NCBI GenBank assembly: GCA_016716275.1
Contig: JADJWR010000004.1
Coordinates: 77,758-141,757, forward strand
Length of the DNA: 64,000 bases
Direction: 5' to 3'
DNA from: Burkholderiales bacterium
GTDB taxonomy: Bacteria > Pseudomonadota > Gammaproteobacteria > Burkholderiales > Burkholderiaceae_F
A program made the translations under genes and the position numbers. Within the stretch, counting starts at the first letter, position 1; every line of letters begins with the position of its first letter. The notes under the pieces are model-generated. The model was not told the origin of the DNA. It worked only from the letters and a program-made list of their open reading frames with translations, and ran no database searches. Positions 1-7,997 of the stretch are shown here, in pieces.

Positions 1-2
1 TC

Positions 3-32
3 ACGGAGTTCAAGAAGTCCGGCGCGTATTGA
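3..32 (+). CDS. atpA: ATP synthase F1 alpha subunit, C-terminal end only
   Basis: Only the last nine codons and the TGA stop lie in the window. They read TEFKKSGAY, which fits the C-terminus expected for AtpA, and the position just before atpG matches the usual atpA-atpG-atpD-atpC order. The identification rests mainly on that gene order because so little sequence is present. Confidence 0.7.
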   Translation, partial: TEFKKSGAY

Positions 33-55
33 TCGGCGCCTGACGGAGAACCTCG

Positions 56-937
56 ATGCCGAGCACCAAAGAGATCCGCGGCAAGATCAAGAGCGTGCAG
101 AGCACGCGCAAGATCACCAAGGCGATGGAAATGGTCGCCGCCAGCAAGATGCGCAAGGCGCAGGATCGAATGCGCCAGGCACGGCCCTACGGCGACCGGA
201 TCCGCAACATCGTCGCCCACCTGGCGCTGGCCAATCCCGAGTACAAGCATCCGTTCGTGATCCGCCGCAGCGAGATCCGCACCGTCGGCGTGATCCTGAT
301 CTCGACCGACAAGGGCCTGTGCGGCGGACTGAACACCAACATCCAGCGCGCGCTGCTGCAGCTGGTCAAGCAGTGGGAGGCGAGCGGCGTCAAGTTCCAG
401 GCCACCGCGGTGGGCAACCGGGGCTTCGGTTTCCTGCAGCGGCTGAACGCCAACATCGTTTCGCACGTCGTCCAGCTCGGCGACAAGCCGCACCTGGAGA
501 GGCTGATCGGACCGGTCAAGCTGCAGCTCGACGCCTACGCGGATGGCAGGCTCGACGCGCTGTACATCGCCTACACGCGGTTCGTCAACACGATGAAGCA
601 GGAGCCGGTGATCGAGCAGCTGCTGCCGCTGTCGGCCGAGCGCTTCGCGCAGAGCGAGGAAGAGAAGCGGGCGTACGCCTGGGACTATATCTACGAGCCC
701 GACGCCCAGCGGGTGGTCGACGAGCTGATGACGCGCTACGTCGAGGCGATCATCTACCAGTCGGTGGCCGAGAACATGGCCAGCGAGCAGAGCGCCCGCA
801 TGGTGGCGATGAAGGCCGCCTCCGACAACGCGAAGAAGATCATCGAGGAACTGCAGCTCGTCTACAACAAGACGAGGCAGGCGGGCATCACCAAGGAAAT
901 CTCCGAGATCGTCGGCGGCGCCGCGGCGATCGCCTAG
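56..937 (+). CDS. atpG: ATP synthase F1 gamma subunit
   Basis: This is the central rotor shaft of F1Fo ATP synthase, linking the c-ring to the catalytic alpha3-beta3 head. The 293-residue product has normal family length. It opens with the conserved N-terminal helix (PSTKEIRGKIKSVQSTRKIT followed by KAMEMVAASKMRKA) and closes with the conserved C-terminal helix containing RQAGITKEISEIVGGA. The middle carries the STDKGLCGGLNTN signature. The ATG at 56 follows a purine-rich GGAG about 8 bases upstream. It lies 23 bases after the atpA stop, in the same operon. Confidence 0.98.
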   Translation: MPSTKEIRGKIKSVQSTRKITKAMEMVAASKMRKAQDRMRQARPYGDRIRNIVAHLALANPEYKHPFVIRRSEIRTVGVILISTDKGLCGGLNTNIQRALLQLVKQWEASGVKFQATAVGNRGFGFLQRLNANIVSHVVQLGDKPHLERLIGPVKLQLDAYADGRLDALYIAYTRFVNTMKQEPVIEQLLPLSAERFAQSEEEKRAYAWDYIYEPDAQRVVDELMTRYVEAIIYQSVAENMASEQSARMVAMKAASDNAKKIIEELQLVYNKTRQAGITKEISEIVGGAAAIA

Positions 938-1009
938 CGAACACGAAGCGGAAAAGCCGGGGCGGCGGTGCCCCGCGACGAATTCAGGCTCTTGAGAATC
1001 GAGGTCAAC

Positions 1010-2434
1010 ATGTCAATGGGAACCATTGTTCAGTGCATCGGCGCGGTGGTCGATATCGAGTTTCCGAGCGAGGCGATGCCGAAGGTCTACGACGCGCTGG
1101 TTCTCGAGGCCGACCCGGGCAACCGGCTGGTCGAGCAAGGGCTGACCTTCGAGGTCGAGCAGCAGCTCGGCGACGGCGTCGTGCGCACCATCGCCATGGG
1201 CTCGAGCGACGGCCTGAAGCGCGGCATGAAGGTGCGCAACACCGGCGACAACATCACGGTCCCGGTCGGGCCCGGCGTTCTCGGCCGCGTGATGGACGTG
1301 CTCGGCCGTCCGATCGACGAGCGCGGCCCGATCCAGTCGGAGGAGCGGCGCGGCATCCACCAGCACGCGCCGAAGTTCGACGAACTGTCACCGTCGGTCG
1401 AGCTGCTCGAGACCGGCATCAAGGTGATCGACCTGATCTGCCCGTTCGCCAAGGGCGGCAAGATCGGCCTTTTCGGCGGCGCCGGTGTCGGCAAGACGGT
1501 CACCATGCTGGAGCTGATCAACAACATCGCCACCCAGCACTCCGGTCTGTCGGTGTTCGCCGGGGTCGGCGAACGAACCCGTGAGGGCAACGACTTCTAT
1601 CACGAGATGTCGGACGCCAAGGTCATCGTCCAGGAGGACCTGTCGCAGTCGAAGGTGGCGATGGTGTTCGGCCAGATGAACGAGCCGCCGGGCAACCGGC
1701 TGCGCGTCGGCCTCACCGGGCTGACGATGGCCGAGCGCTTCCGCGACGAGGGGCGGGACATCCTGCTGTTCATCGACAACATCTACCGCTTCACGCTGGC
1801 CGGCACCGAGGTCTCGGCGCTACTCGGCCGGATGCCGTCGGCGGTCGGTTACCAACCGACGCTGGCCGAGGAGATGGGCAAGCTGCAGGAGCGGATCACC
1901 TCGACCAAGACCGGTTCGATCACCTCGATCCAGGCCGTGTACGTGCCGGCCGACGACCTGACCGATCCCAGCCCCGCGACGACCTTCGGCCACCTCGATG
2001 CGACCGTGGTGCTCAGTCGCGAGATTGCCTCGCTCGGCATCTACCCGTCGGTCGACCCGCTCGACTCGACCTCGCGGCAAGTCGATCCGCACGTCGTCGG
2101 CGAGGAGCACTACACGGTGACGCGCAACGTGCAGGCCACGCTGCAGCGCTACAAGGAGCTGCGCGACATCATCGCCATTCTCGGCATGGACGAGCTGTCG
2201 CCGGAGGACAAGCTGGCGGTGGCGCGCGCCCGCAAGATCCAGCGCTTCCTGTCGCAGCCGTTCCACGTCGCCGAGGTGTTCACCGGCTCGCCGGGAAAGT
2301 ACGTGCCGCTGAAGGAGACGATCCGCGGCTTTAAGATGATCGTCGACGGCGAATGCGACGCGCTGCCCGAGCAGGCCTTCTACATGGTCGGCACGATCGA
2401 CGAGGCGTTCGAGAAGGCCAAGAAGGTCCAATGA
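1010..2434 (+). CDS. atpD: ATP synthase F1 beta subunit
   Basis: This is the catalytic subunit that makes ATP from ADP and phosphate. The start is set at the ATG at 1010, because MSMGTIVQCIGAVVDIEF matches the normal N-terminus and a GAGG ribosome site lies five bases upstream. An in-frame ATG at 968 would add 14 unlikely residues. The product is 474 residues. The Walker A motif GGAGVGKT is at about residues 156-163, and a Walker B-like LLFIDNIYRF follows. The ALLGRMPSAVGYQPTL and GMDELSPEDKL stretches are typical. Its stop overlaps the atpC start (ATGA), which suggests translational coupling. Confidence 0.98.
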   Translation: MSMGTIVQCIGAVVDIEFPSEAMPKVYDALVLEADPGNRLVEQGLTFEVEQQLGDGVVRTIAMGSSDGLKRGMKVRNTGDNITVPVGPGVLGRVMDVLGRPIDERGPIQSEERRGIHQHAPKFDELSPSVELLETGIKVIDLICPFAKGGKIGLFGGAGVGKTVTMLELINNIATQHSGLSVFAGVGERTREGNDFYHEMSDAKVIVQEDLSQSKVAMVFGQMNEPPGNRLRVGLTGLTMAERFRDEGRDILLFIDNIYRFTLAGTEVSALLGRMPSAVGYQPTLAEEMGKLQERITSTKTGSITSIQAVYVPADDLTDPSPATTFGHLDATVVLSREIASLGIYPSVDPLDSTSRQVDPHVVGEEHYTVTRNVQATLQRYKELRDIIAILGMDELSPEDKLAVARARKIQRFLSQPFHVAEVFTGSPGKYVPLKETIRGFKMIVDGECDALPEQAFYMVGTIDEAFEKAKKVQ

Positions 2435-2847
2435 CAACAATCCGCGTCGACGTTGTCAGCGCCGAGGAGGCGATCTTCTCCGGCGAGGCGGAATTCGTCG
2501 TGCTGCCCGGCGAGGCCGGCGAGCTCGGCATCTATCCACGCCACACGCCGCTGATCACCCGGATCAGGCCCGGGGTGGTCCGCATCAGGCAGGCGGGGTC
2601 GAGCGAGGAAGACCAGGTCTTCGTCGCCGGCGGAATTCTCGAGGTGCAGCCGAACGTCGTGACCGTGCTCGCCGATACCGCCATCCGCGCCAAGGACCTC
2701 GACGAGGCCAAGGCCAACGAGTCGCTGCGCGCGGCCGAGGAAGCGCGCAAGAACGCCACCAGCGACCTGGAGATCGCCAAGGTCGAGGCGGAGATCTCCG
2801 CCCTGGCCGCGCAGCTGGCGGCGATCAAGAAGCTGCGCGGGCGCTGA
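2431..2847 (+). CDS. atpC: ATP synthase F1 epsilon subunit
   Basis: Epsilon is the small F1 subunit that contacts gamma and the c-ring and regulates ATP hydrolysis. The 138-residue product begins MTTIRVDVVSAEEAIFSGEA. It has an N-terminal beta-sandwich with LPGEAGELGIYPRHTPL, and a C-terminal Ala/Glu-rich helical hairpin (residues about 90-138). The ATG overlaps the atpD stop in an ATGA arrangement. It is the last gene of the atp operon, and a strong terminator begins 27 bases after its stop. Confidence 0.97.
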   Translation: MTTIRVDVVSAEEAIFSGEAEFVVLPGEAGELGIYPRHTPLITRIRPGVVRIRQAGSSEEDQVFVAGGILEVQPNVVTVLADTAIRAKDLDEAKANESLRAAEEARKNATSDLEIAKVEAEISALAAQLAAIKKLRGR

Positions 2848-2873
2848 GGCGCGGCGCCCGGCGCCACCGATGC

Positions 2874-2898
2874 GGGCAGCCCGGCGGCTGCCCTTTTT
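2874..2898 (+). terminator. Rho-independent terminator of the atp operon
   Basis: A perfect 8-bp stem (2874-2881 with 2886-2893, GGGCAGCC/GGCTGCCC) has a four-base loop and is followed directly by five T residues. It lies 27 bases after atpC and ends the operon on the plus strand. Confidence 0.9.
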
Positions 2899-3004
2899 CC
2901 GGGTGTCCGGCGACTGCCGGCGACGGGGCGGGCGCCGCCGGCCGACGTCAGTCAGTCAGGCTCGGCGGCGGCACAGCAATGCCAGACACGGGAGCAGCAG
3001 GCAG

Positions 3005-3436
3005 ATGACGCAGCGGATACTCGTCGCCACCGATGGCAGCGAACTGTCGCAGCGGGCGATCGCGGCGGCCATTGGGCTGGCACGGCCGCTGCGCGCGACG
3101 GTGGTCGGCTGCGCTGCGCTGCCCGTCTACCCGTACCACGGCGTCGGCGGCGAGGGCGCGCCGGCCGAACTGGCGTTTCAGGCGCAGGCGGCGGCGCAGG
3201 CAAACCGCCATCTCGACTACGTCGAGCAGGCGGCGGCGCAGGCGGGCGTGCCGTTCGTTCGCGTGCTTCGCGAAGGCCATCCGGACGACATCATCATGCA
3301 GGCCGCTGACACCGAAGGCTGCGAGCTGATCGTGATGGCGTCGCACGGCCGGCGCGGGGTTGCCTCGCTGCTGCTGGGCAGCGAGACACAGAAGGTGCTG
3401 GCGCGCAGCACCCGCGCGGTTCTCGTCGTGCGCTGA
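3005..3436 (+). CDS. Universal stress protein, UspA family
   Basis: A single-domain Usp fold protein of 143 residues. It starts MTQRILVATDGSELSQRAI, the usual first strand and Asp-containing loop. It ends with the nucleotide-binding signature ASHGRRGVASLLLGSETQKV, in which a Gly is followed nine residues later by Gly-Ser, as in ATP-binding members. The ATG at 3005 was chosen because family homology starts there and GGAG lies about 12 bases before it. It stands alone, after the atp terminator. Such proteins help cells survive starvation or energy stress; the specific role here is unknown. Confidence 0.93.
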   Translation: MTQRILVATDGSELSQRAIAAAIGLARPLRATVVGCAALPVYPYHGVGGEGAPAELAFQAQAAAQANRHLDYVEQAAAQAGVPFVRVLREGHPDDIIMQAADTEGCELIVMASHGRRGVASLLLGSETQKVLARSTRAVLVVR

Positions 3437-3571
3437 CCAAAGTCGAGCCGGCGGCCGGACGGACCTGTCTCGCCGGCATCGACCTTTCGTTCGAGGCAGC
3501 GGGAGTTGCCGGCCGCGACCGGCGCTGCAATGCTTGTCGTGGCACCGATCCTGCGGAACGAGCGAGCCCAG

Positions 3572-4078
3572 ATGAAGCGTCGAAGCAGCGGCAACTGGAC
3601 GGGATTCGTCGCGGCGCTGCTGCTCGCCGGCTGCTCCGCGCCGTCCGCGCCGCCGGCGGCTCCCGCTGCCGCGCCGCTGCCGCGCCCGGCGGCCCCGGCG
3701 CCGCCGGCAGGCAAACCCGAGCGAGCGCAAACGGAAGCGGACTGGCGACGCGCCCTCGCCCAGCACATCCTGACGGTCAACAAGGATCGCGTCTTCGAGG
3801 GCCGGCCGCCCCATCCGCTAAAGGCCGTGGTGGTGCTCGACCTGGAGGTCGGCGCCGACGGGCGGATCCGCCACGCCAGCGTGATGCGGGCCCCGAAGCA
3901 CGCCCGCGAACTGGGGCCGGTGGCAGTCCGCACCGTTCATGCCGCCTCACCCCTTCCCGCGCCGCCGCGCGCCCTGCTCGGCCGCGGCACCAGCGTCCGC
4001 TTCACCGAGACCTGGCTGTTCCGCGACGACGACCGCTTTCAGATACGCACGCTGGCGCAGGAACAGTTGATCCTGTAG
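3572..4078 (+). CDS. Putative lipoprotein with a TonB C-terminal-like domain
   Basis: The 168-residue product starts with a short basic region and hydrophobic stretch ending in a lipobox (LLLAGC at about residues 16-21), so a lipid-anchored envelope location is likely. A Pro/Ala-rich linker (about residues 22-50) follows. The C-terminal part contains VVVLDLEVGADGRIRHASVM, which resembles the C-terminal domain of TonB/energy-transducer proteins. In this family that domain contacts outer-membrane or periplasmic partners, but there are no exbB/exbD genes nearby. The start at 3572 puts the signal sequence directly at the N-terminus. Confidence 0.65.
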   Translation: MKRRSSGNWTGFVAALLLAGCSAPSAPPAAPAAAPLPRPAAPAPPAGKPERAQTEADWRRALAQHILTVNKDRVFEGRPPHPLKAVVVLDLEVGADGRIRHASVMRAPKHARELGPVAVRTVHAASPLPAPPRALLGRGTSVRFTETWLFRDDDRFQIRTLAQEQLIL

Positions 4079-4123
4079 CGCGCGCCCGCCCGCCGACCGG
4101 CGGCGGCGCGATCAGGCGTGCCT

Positions 4124-4468
4124 TCACGCACCTGCCAGTCGGCGCGCGACCTCAGCGGCGTCGGCGCCGGCGGCGCGCACGGTCTTGTCGCGGCTGCGTG
4201 AGCCGGCAACCAGATGCAACTGCCGGCGCGGCAGGCCAAGGCGCCCGGCCAGCCAGTCGACCAGTGCGCCATTGGCGCGGTCATCCAGCGGCGGTGCGGC
4301 GATGGCGATCTTCAGGCGAGCCCCGTGCTGGCCGCACACCGCGTTGCGGCGCGCGCCCGGCTGCAGGTGGATGGCAAGCAGCACGCCGTCGGCGTCCTGC
4401 GTCAGCCATGCCGGCAGGTCAGCGACGATGGGCGTGCGAGAATCGACGCGCCGATCGGCAGGCTTCAA
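4124..4468 (-). CDS. DUF167/YggU family protein
   Basis: A small cytosolic protein of the DUF167 (YggU) family, function not established. Recognisable parts are LLAIHLQPGARRNAVCGQHG, followed by LKIAIAAPPLDDRANGALVD and HLVAGSRSRDKTVRA, which matches the family over its whole length. The start is uncertain: an in-frame TTG at 4468 gives 114 residues, and a GTG at 4483 is the other choice; no ATG is suitably placed. It is convergent with the lipoprotein gene and divergent from hemE, with only about 20 bases between the two starts. Confidence 0.8.
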   Translation of the reverse strand: MKPADRRVDSRTPIVADLPAWLTQDADGVLLAIHLQPGARRNAVCGQHGARLKIAIAAPPLDDRANGALVDWLAGRLGLPRRQLHLVAGSRSRDKTVRAAGADAAEVARRLAGA

Positions 4469-4486
4469 CTTCGCTTCCCCCACTGC

Positions 4487-5575
4487 GTGCGACCCCTGAA
4501 CGACACCCTGCTGCGGGCGCTGCTGCGCCAACCGACCGACTACACCCCCGTCTGGCTGATGCGTCAAGCCGGCCGCTACCTGCCGGAGTATCGGGCGACG
4601 CGCGCCCGTGCCGGCAGCTTCCTGGCGCTGGCGAAGTCGCCGGCGCTGGCCACCGAGGTGACGCTGCAGCCGCTCGAGCGCTATGCGCTCGATGCGGCGA
4701 TCCTGTTCTCCGACATCCTTACCGTGCCCGACGCGATGGGCCTGGGCCTGCACTTCGCCGACGGCGAAGGGCCGAAGTTCGAGCGCCCGGTCCGCACCGA
4801 GGAAGACGTCGCCCGGCTGGCGGTGCCCGACATGGCGCAGGGGCTCGGCTACGTGATGGACGCGGTGCGCGAGATCCGGCGCGCCCTTGCCAACCGCGTG
4901 CCGTTGATCGGCTTTTCCGGCAGCCCGTTCACGCTCGCCTGCTACATGGTCGAAGGCGGTGGCTCGGACGACTTCCGGCTGATCAAGACGATGCTGTACC
5001 GGCGACCGGATCTGCTGCACCGAATCCTCGCGGTCAATGCGGCGGCGGTCGCCGAGTATCTGAACGCCCAGATCGACGCCGGCGCGCAGGCCGTGATGCT
5101 CTTCGACACCTGGGGCGGCGCCCTCGCCGACGGGGCGTATCAGCAGTTTTCGCTCGCGTACATTCGCGACGTCGTCAGCAAGATCAAGCGAGAGAGCGAA
5201 GGTGAGCGCATACCAACTATCGTCTTCACCAAAGGTGGCGGCCTGTGGCTCGAGCAGATCGCCGACACCGGCTGCGATGCCGTCGGGCTCGACTGGACGG
5301 TCAACCTCGGCGCCGCGCGTATGCGGATAGGCGGGCGTTGCGCACTGCAGGGCAACGTCGATCCGATGATCCTGTTCGGTGGCGAGGCCGCGATCAGGCG
5401 CGAGGTCGAGGCAGCCCTGTCGTCGTTCGGCGCTCCTGCCGCGGGATCGGGCCATGTGTTCAACCTGGGCCACGGGATTTCGCAGCACACGCCGCCCGAG
5501 GCGGTGTCGGTCCTGGTTGACGCAGTGCGCCAGGTCAGCCGCCGGATGCGCCCGCCGGAGCACGCTCGCCACTGA
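4487..5575 (+). CDS. hemE: Uroporphyrinogen decarboxylase
   Basis: HemE removes four carboxyl groups from uroporphyrinogen III to give coproporphyrinogen III in cytosolic heme synthesis. The product of about 362 residues has the family hallmarks: PVWLMRQAGRYLPEYRATRA near the N-terminus, DAAILFSDILTVPDAMGLGL, GFSGSPFTLACYMVEG and GNVDPMILFGG. The start is placed at GTG 4487 because homology begins at LNDTLLRALLRQ; an open frame extends far upstream but overlaps the opposite-strand DUF167 gene and is not conserved. hemE next to priA and atp genes is common in betaproteobacteria. Confidence 0.96.
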   Translation: MRPLNDTLLRALLRQPTDYTPVWLMRQAGRYLPEYRATRARAGSFLALAKSPALATEVTLQPLERYALDAAILFSDILTVPDAMGLGLHFADGEGPKFERPVRTEEDVARLAVPDMAQGLGYVMDAVREIRRALANRVPLIGFSGSPFTLACYMVEGGGSDDFRLIKTMLYRRPDLLHRILAVNAAAVAEYLNAQIDAGAQAVMLFDTWGGALADGAYQQFSLAYIRDVVSKIKRESEGERIPTIVFTKGGGLWLEQIADTGCDAVGLDWTVNLGAARMRIGGRCALQGNVDPMILFGGEAAIRREVEAALSSFGAPAAGSGHVFNLGHGISQHTPPEAVSVLVDAVRQVSRRMRPPEHARH

Positions 5576-5625
5576 GAAGGCGCAAAGGGTTCGGGTTGGC
5601 GCTTTGTTGCTTCAACCCCCTTGAC

Positions 5626-5822
5626 TTATTCACAAAATCCCGCTTGGCAAAGGAGCGCCCGGGAGGCCGTGACAGAAGGCGCTGATCGTCGCCTTGCTCA
5701 GGCACAAACTATTGATTCGTAATGACTTCACGGCAGGCCCGCATTTTGCTCGGCACTTGCCTGGGCGCCCGCCGAAGGAGCGCAAGAAGATTTCCGCGAT
5801 CTTTTCCACACAATTGTCCACA
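5626..5822. promoter_or_regulatory. hemE-priA gap with three DnaA-box-like sites
   Basis: The 321-base gap between hemE and priA is less GC-rich than its surroundings and has no credible gene. It contains TTATTCACA at 5626-5634 (a match to TTATNCACA) and two one-mismatch sites, TTTTCCACA at 5802-5810 and TTGTCCACA at 5814-5822, side by side in the same orientation. An A/T-rich stretch follows at about 5837-5860. This could be a DnaA-binding cluster (regulatory or origin-related). A TTGACT hexamer at 5621 could instead be part of a priA promoter. Confidence 0.45.
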
Positions 5823-5896
5823 GGGGCGGTGGAAGACATCAAATTGAAATAAAACATGCGTTTGCCGCCGACTCTTCGCAACATGCTCGAAATTCG

Positions 5897-7933
5897 ATGA
5901 CGGTCGACGGCGGCGCTTACGCGGAGATCGTCGTCGATCTGCCGGTTGGCCAGCCACTGACCTATCGGGTAGGCGAGGCTGGCGAGGAGGCGCGGGCGGG
6001 GGCGTGCTGCGTGGTCCAGGTGGGCCGGCGCGAGGTGATGGGAGTCTGCGTCGGCCGCAGCGCGCGTGCGCCGGTCGCCGAGGAGCGGATCCGGCCGGTG
6101 AAGCGCTGGCTGGGCGAGATAGCGCCGCTCGACGCGCATTGGCTGTCGTTCACCTGCTTCGCCGCCGAGTATTACCAATACGGCTGGGGCCAGGTCGCCG
6201 TGCCGGCATTGCCGCCGCTGCTGCGCGAGCCGCCGGGTCCGCGGTGGGGCGCCTCCCTCAGGCGCGTGCGCCAGTCTGGCGGGACAGCGGCCGGCGACCC
6301 GCCTGCCCCGCCAGCGGTCCCGGACGCGAATGCAGAGCAGCGCGCGGCCGTCGAGGCGATTGCAGCCGGCGATTGCTTCGCGCCGACCCTGCTGCACGGG
6401 GTGACGGGCAGCGGCAAGACCGAGGTGTACCTGGCGGCGATCGAAAGGCTGCTGGCGCGCGATCCGCTCGCCCAGGCACTGCTGCTGGTGCCGGAGATCG
6501 GGCTGACCCCGCAGCTGCAGGGGCGCCTTCACGACCGCTTCCGCGGACAGTCGATCGTCTGCCTGCACAGCGGCCTGCCGGCGGCCGAGCGCTCCGCAGC
6601 ATGGCTGGCGGCGCACGAGGGCCGGGCGCGCATCGTGCTCGGGACGCGTCTGGCGGTGTTCGCATCGTTGCCCGCGCTGCGCCTGCTGATCGTCGACGAG
6701 GAACACGACACGTCTTACAAGGCGGCCGACGGCATCCGTTACTCGGCGCGCGATCTGGCGGTCAAGCGGGCGCAGATGCTCGGTGTGCCGGTGGTGCTCG
6801 GCTCGGCCACACCGGCGCTCGAGACCTGGGAGCAGGCGGCGCGCGGCCGCTATCGCCTGCTCCGCCTGCCGCGCCGCGCAACCGAAGCGGCGCAGCCGCA
6901 GGTCGAGCTGATCGATCAGCGCCAGCACAAGCCGGCCAACGGGCTGAGCGAGCCGCTGCGAGAGGCGCTCGAGCAGACCGTTGCGCGCGGCGAGCAGGCG
7001 CTGGTGTTCATCAACCGCCGCGGTTACGCGCCGGTGGTGTCCTGCGCCGCCTGCGGCTGGCTGTCCGCCTGCCCGAAGTGCGCGGTGTTCGCGGCGTTTC
7101 ACAAGACCGACGGCGCGCTGCACTGCCATCACTGCGGCTGGCGCAGCCGCGTGCCGCGCGCCTGTCCCACCTGCGGCAACCAGAACCTGGAGGCGGTCGG
7201 CCAGGGCACGCAGCGGCTCGAAGAAACGCTCGCCGCCGCGCTGCCGGCTGCGCGCATCCTGCGCATCGACCGCGACAGCACCCGACGGCGCGGCGCGGCG
7301 GACGCGGCGCTGGCTGCCGTTCATGCCGGTGAAACCGACGTGCTGGTCGGCACGCAGATGATCGCCAAGGGACACGACTTCCAGCGCGTGTCGCTGGTCG
7401 GCATCGTCAACGCCGACGCGCAACTGGTGTCGCACGACTTTCGCGCCCCCGAGCGGCTTTTCGCCACGGTCGTCCAGGTGGCCGGCCGTGCCGGCCGCAG
7501 CGGCCTGCCTAGCCGCGTGCTGGTGCAGACGCGCTTTCCCGAGCATCCGCTGTTCGCCGCGCTGCGCCGCTTCGACTACGAAGGCTTTGCGCGAAGCCAG
7601 CTGGCCGAGCGCCGGGCGGCCGGTATGCCGCCGTTCATCCCGCAAGCGCTGCTCACCGCGCAGGCGCGGACGCTCGAGACGGCGCTGGCGTTCCTCGGTC
7701 AGGCGCGCGCGCTCGGTCAGACAATGGCTGCGGCGGCGACGCTGTACGACCCGGTGCCGATGCCGCTGGCGCGCCTGGCCGGCGTCTTCCGCGCGCAGAT
7801 GCTGATCGAGGCGCCACGTCGCGGCCTGCTGCAGGCATTCCTGCGCGAGTGGCTGCAGCGTTTGCGCGAAGGACGGTCACCGCCCGGCTCGCGCGTGCAG
7901 TGGCAGATCGAGGTCGATCCGCAGGAGATCTAG
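5897..7933 (+). CDS. priA: Primosomal protein N', replication restart helicase PriA
   Basis: PriA is a 3'-5' DNA helicase that recognises stalled forks and reloads the replicative helicase. The 678-residue product is slightly shorter than the Escherichia coli protein. It has Walker A HGVTGSGKTEVYL (about residues 170-182), the DEEH box in LLIVDEEHDTSYK, and VLGSATPALE. The zinc-binding cysteine pairs follow: SCAACGWLSACPKC, then HCHHCG and CPTCG. The C-terminal helicase motifs GTQMIAKGHDF and QVAGRAGRS are intact. Transcription ends at the hairpin just after the stop. Confidence 0.97.
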   Translation: MTVDGGAYAEIVVDLPVGQPLTYRVGEAGEEARAGACCVVQVGRREVMGVCVGRSARAPVAEERIRPVKRWLGEIAPLDAHWLSFTCFAAEYYQYGWGQVAVPALPPLLREPPGPRWGASLRRVRQSGGTAAGDPPAPPAVPDANAEQRAAVEAIAAGDCFAPTLLHGVTGSGKTEVYLAAIERLLARDPLAQALLLVPEIGLTPQLQGRLHDRFRGQSIVCLHSGLPAAERSAAWLAAHEGRARIVLGTRLAVFASLPALRLLIVDEEHDTSYKAADGIRYSARDLAVKRAQMLGVPVVLGSATPALETWEQAARGRYRLLRLPRRATEAAQPQVELIDQRQHKPANGLSEPLREALEQTVARGEQALVFINRRGYAPVVSCAACGWLSACPKCAVFAAFHKTDGALHCHHCGWRSRVPRACPTCGNQNLEAVGQGTQRLEETLAAALPAARILRIDRDSTRRRGAADAALAAVHAGETDVLVGTQMIAKGHDFQRVSLVGIVNADAQLVSHDFRAPERLFATVVQVAGRAGRSGLPSRVLVQTRFPEHPLFAALRRFDYEGFARSQLAERRAAGMPPFIPQALLTAQARTLETALAFLGQARALGQTMAAAATLYDPVPMPLARLAGVFRAQMLIEAPRRGLLQAFLREWLQRLREGRSPPGSRVQWQIEVDPQEI

Positions 7934-7945
7934 CCTGGGTGGAGA

Positions 7946-7974
7946 AGCCGGCGGTTCGGCGACGCCGGCTTTTT
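7946..7974 (+). terminator. Rho-independent terminator after priA
   Basis: An 8-bp perfect stem (AGCCGGCG at 7946-7953 with CGCCGGCT at 7963-7970) is followed by a run of Ts, 13 bases after the priA stop. It separates priA from the convergent cytochrome gene. Confidence 0.8.
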
Positions 7975-7997
7975 CGCCTGCTCGACGATCGGGCGCG

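Noticed and set aside
5630..7645. Long minus-strand open frame opposite priA
   Set aside because: Arg/Ala/His-rich composition without any family pattern, complementary to a well-conserved gene; typical high-GC shadow.
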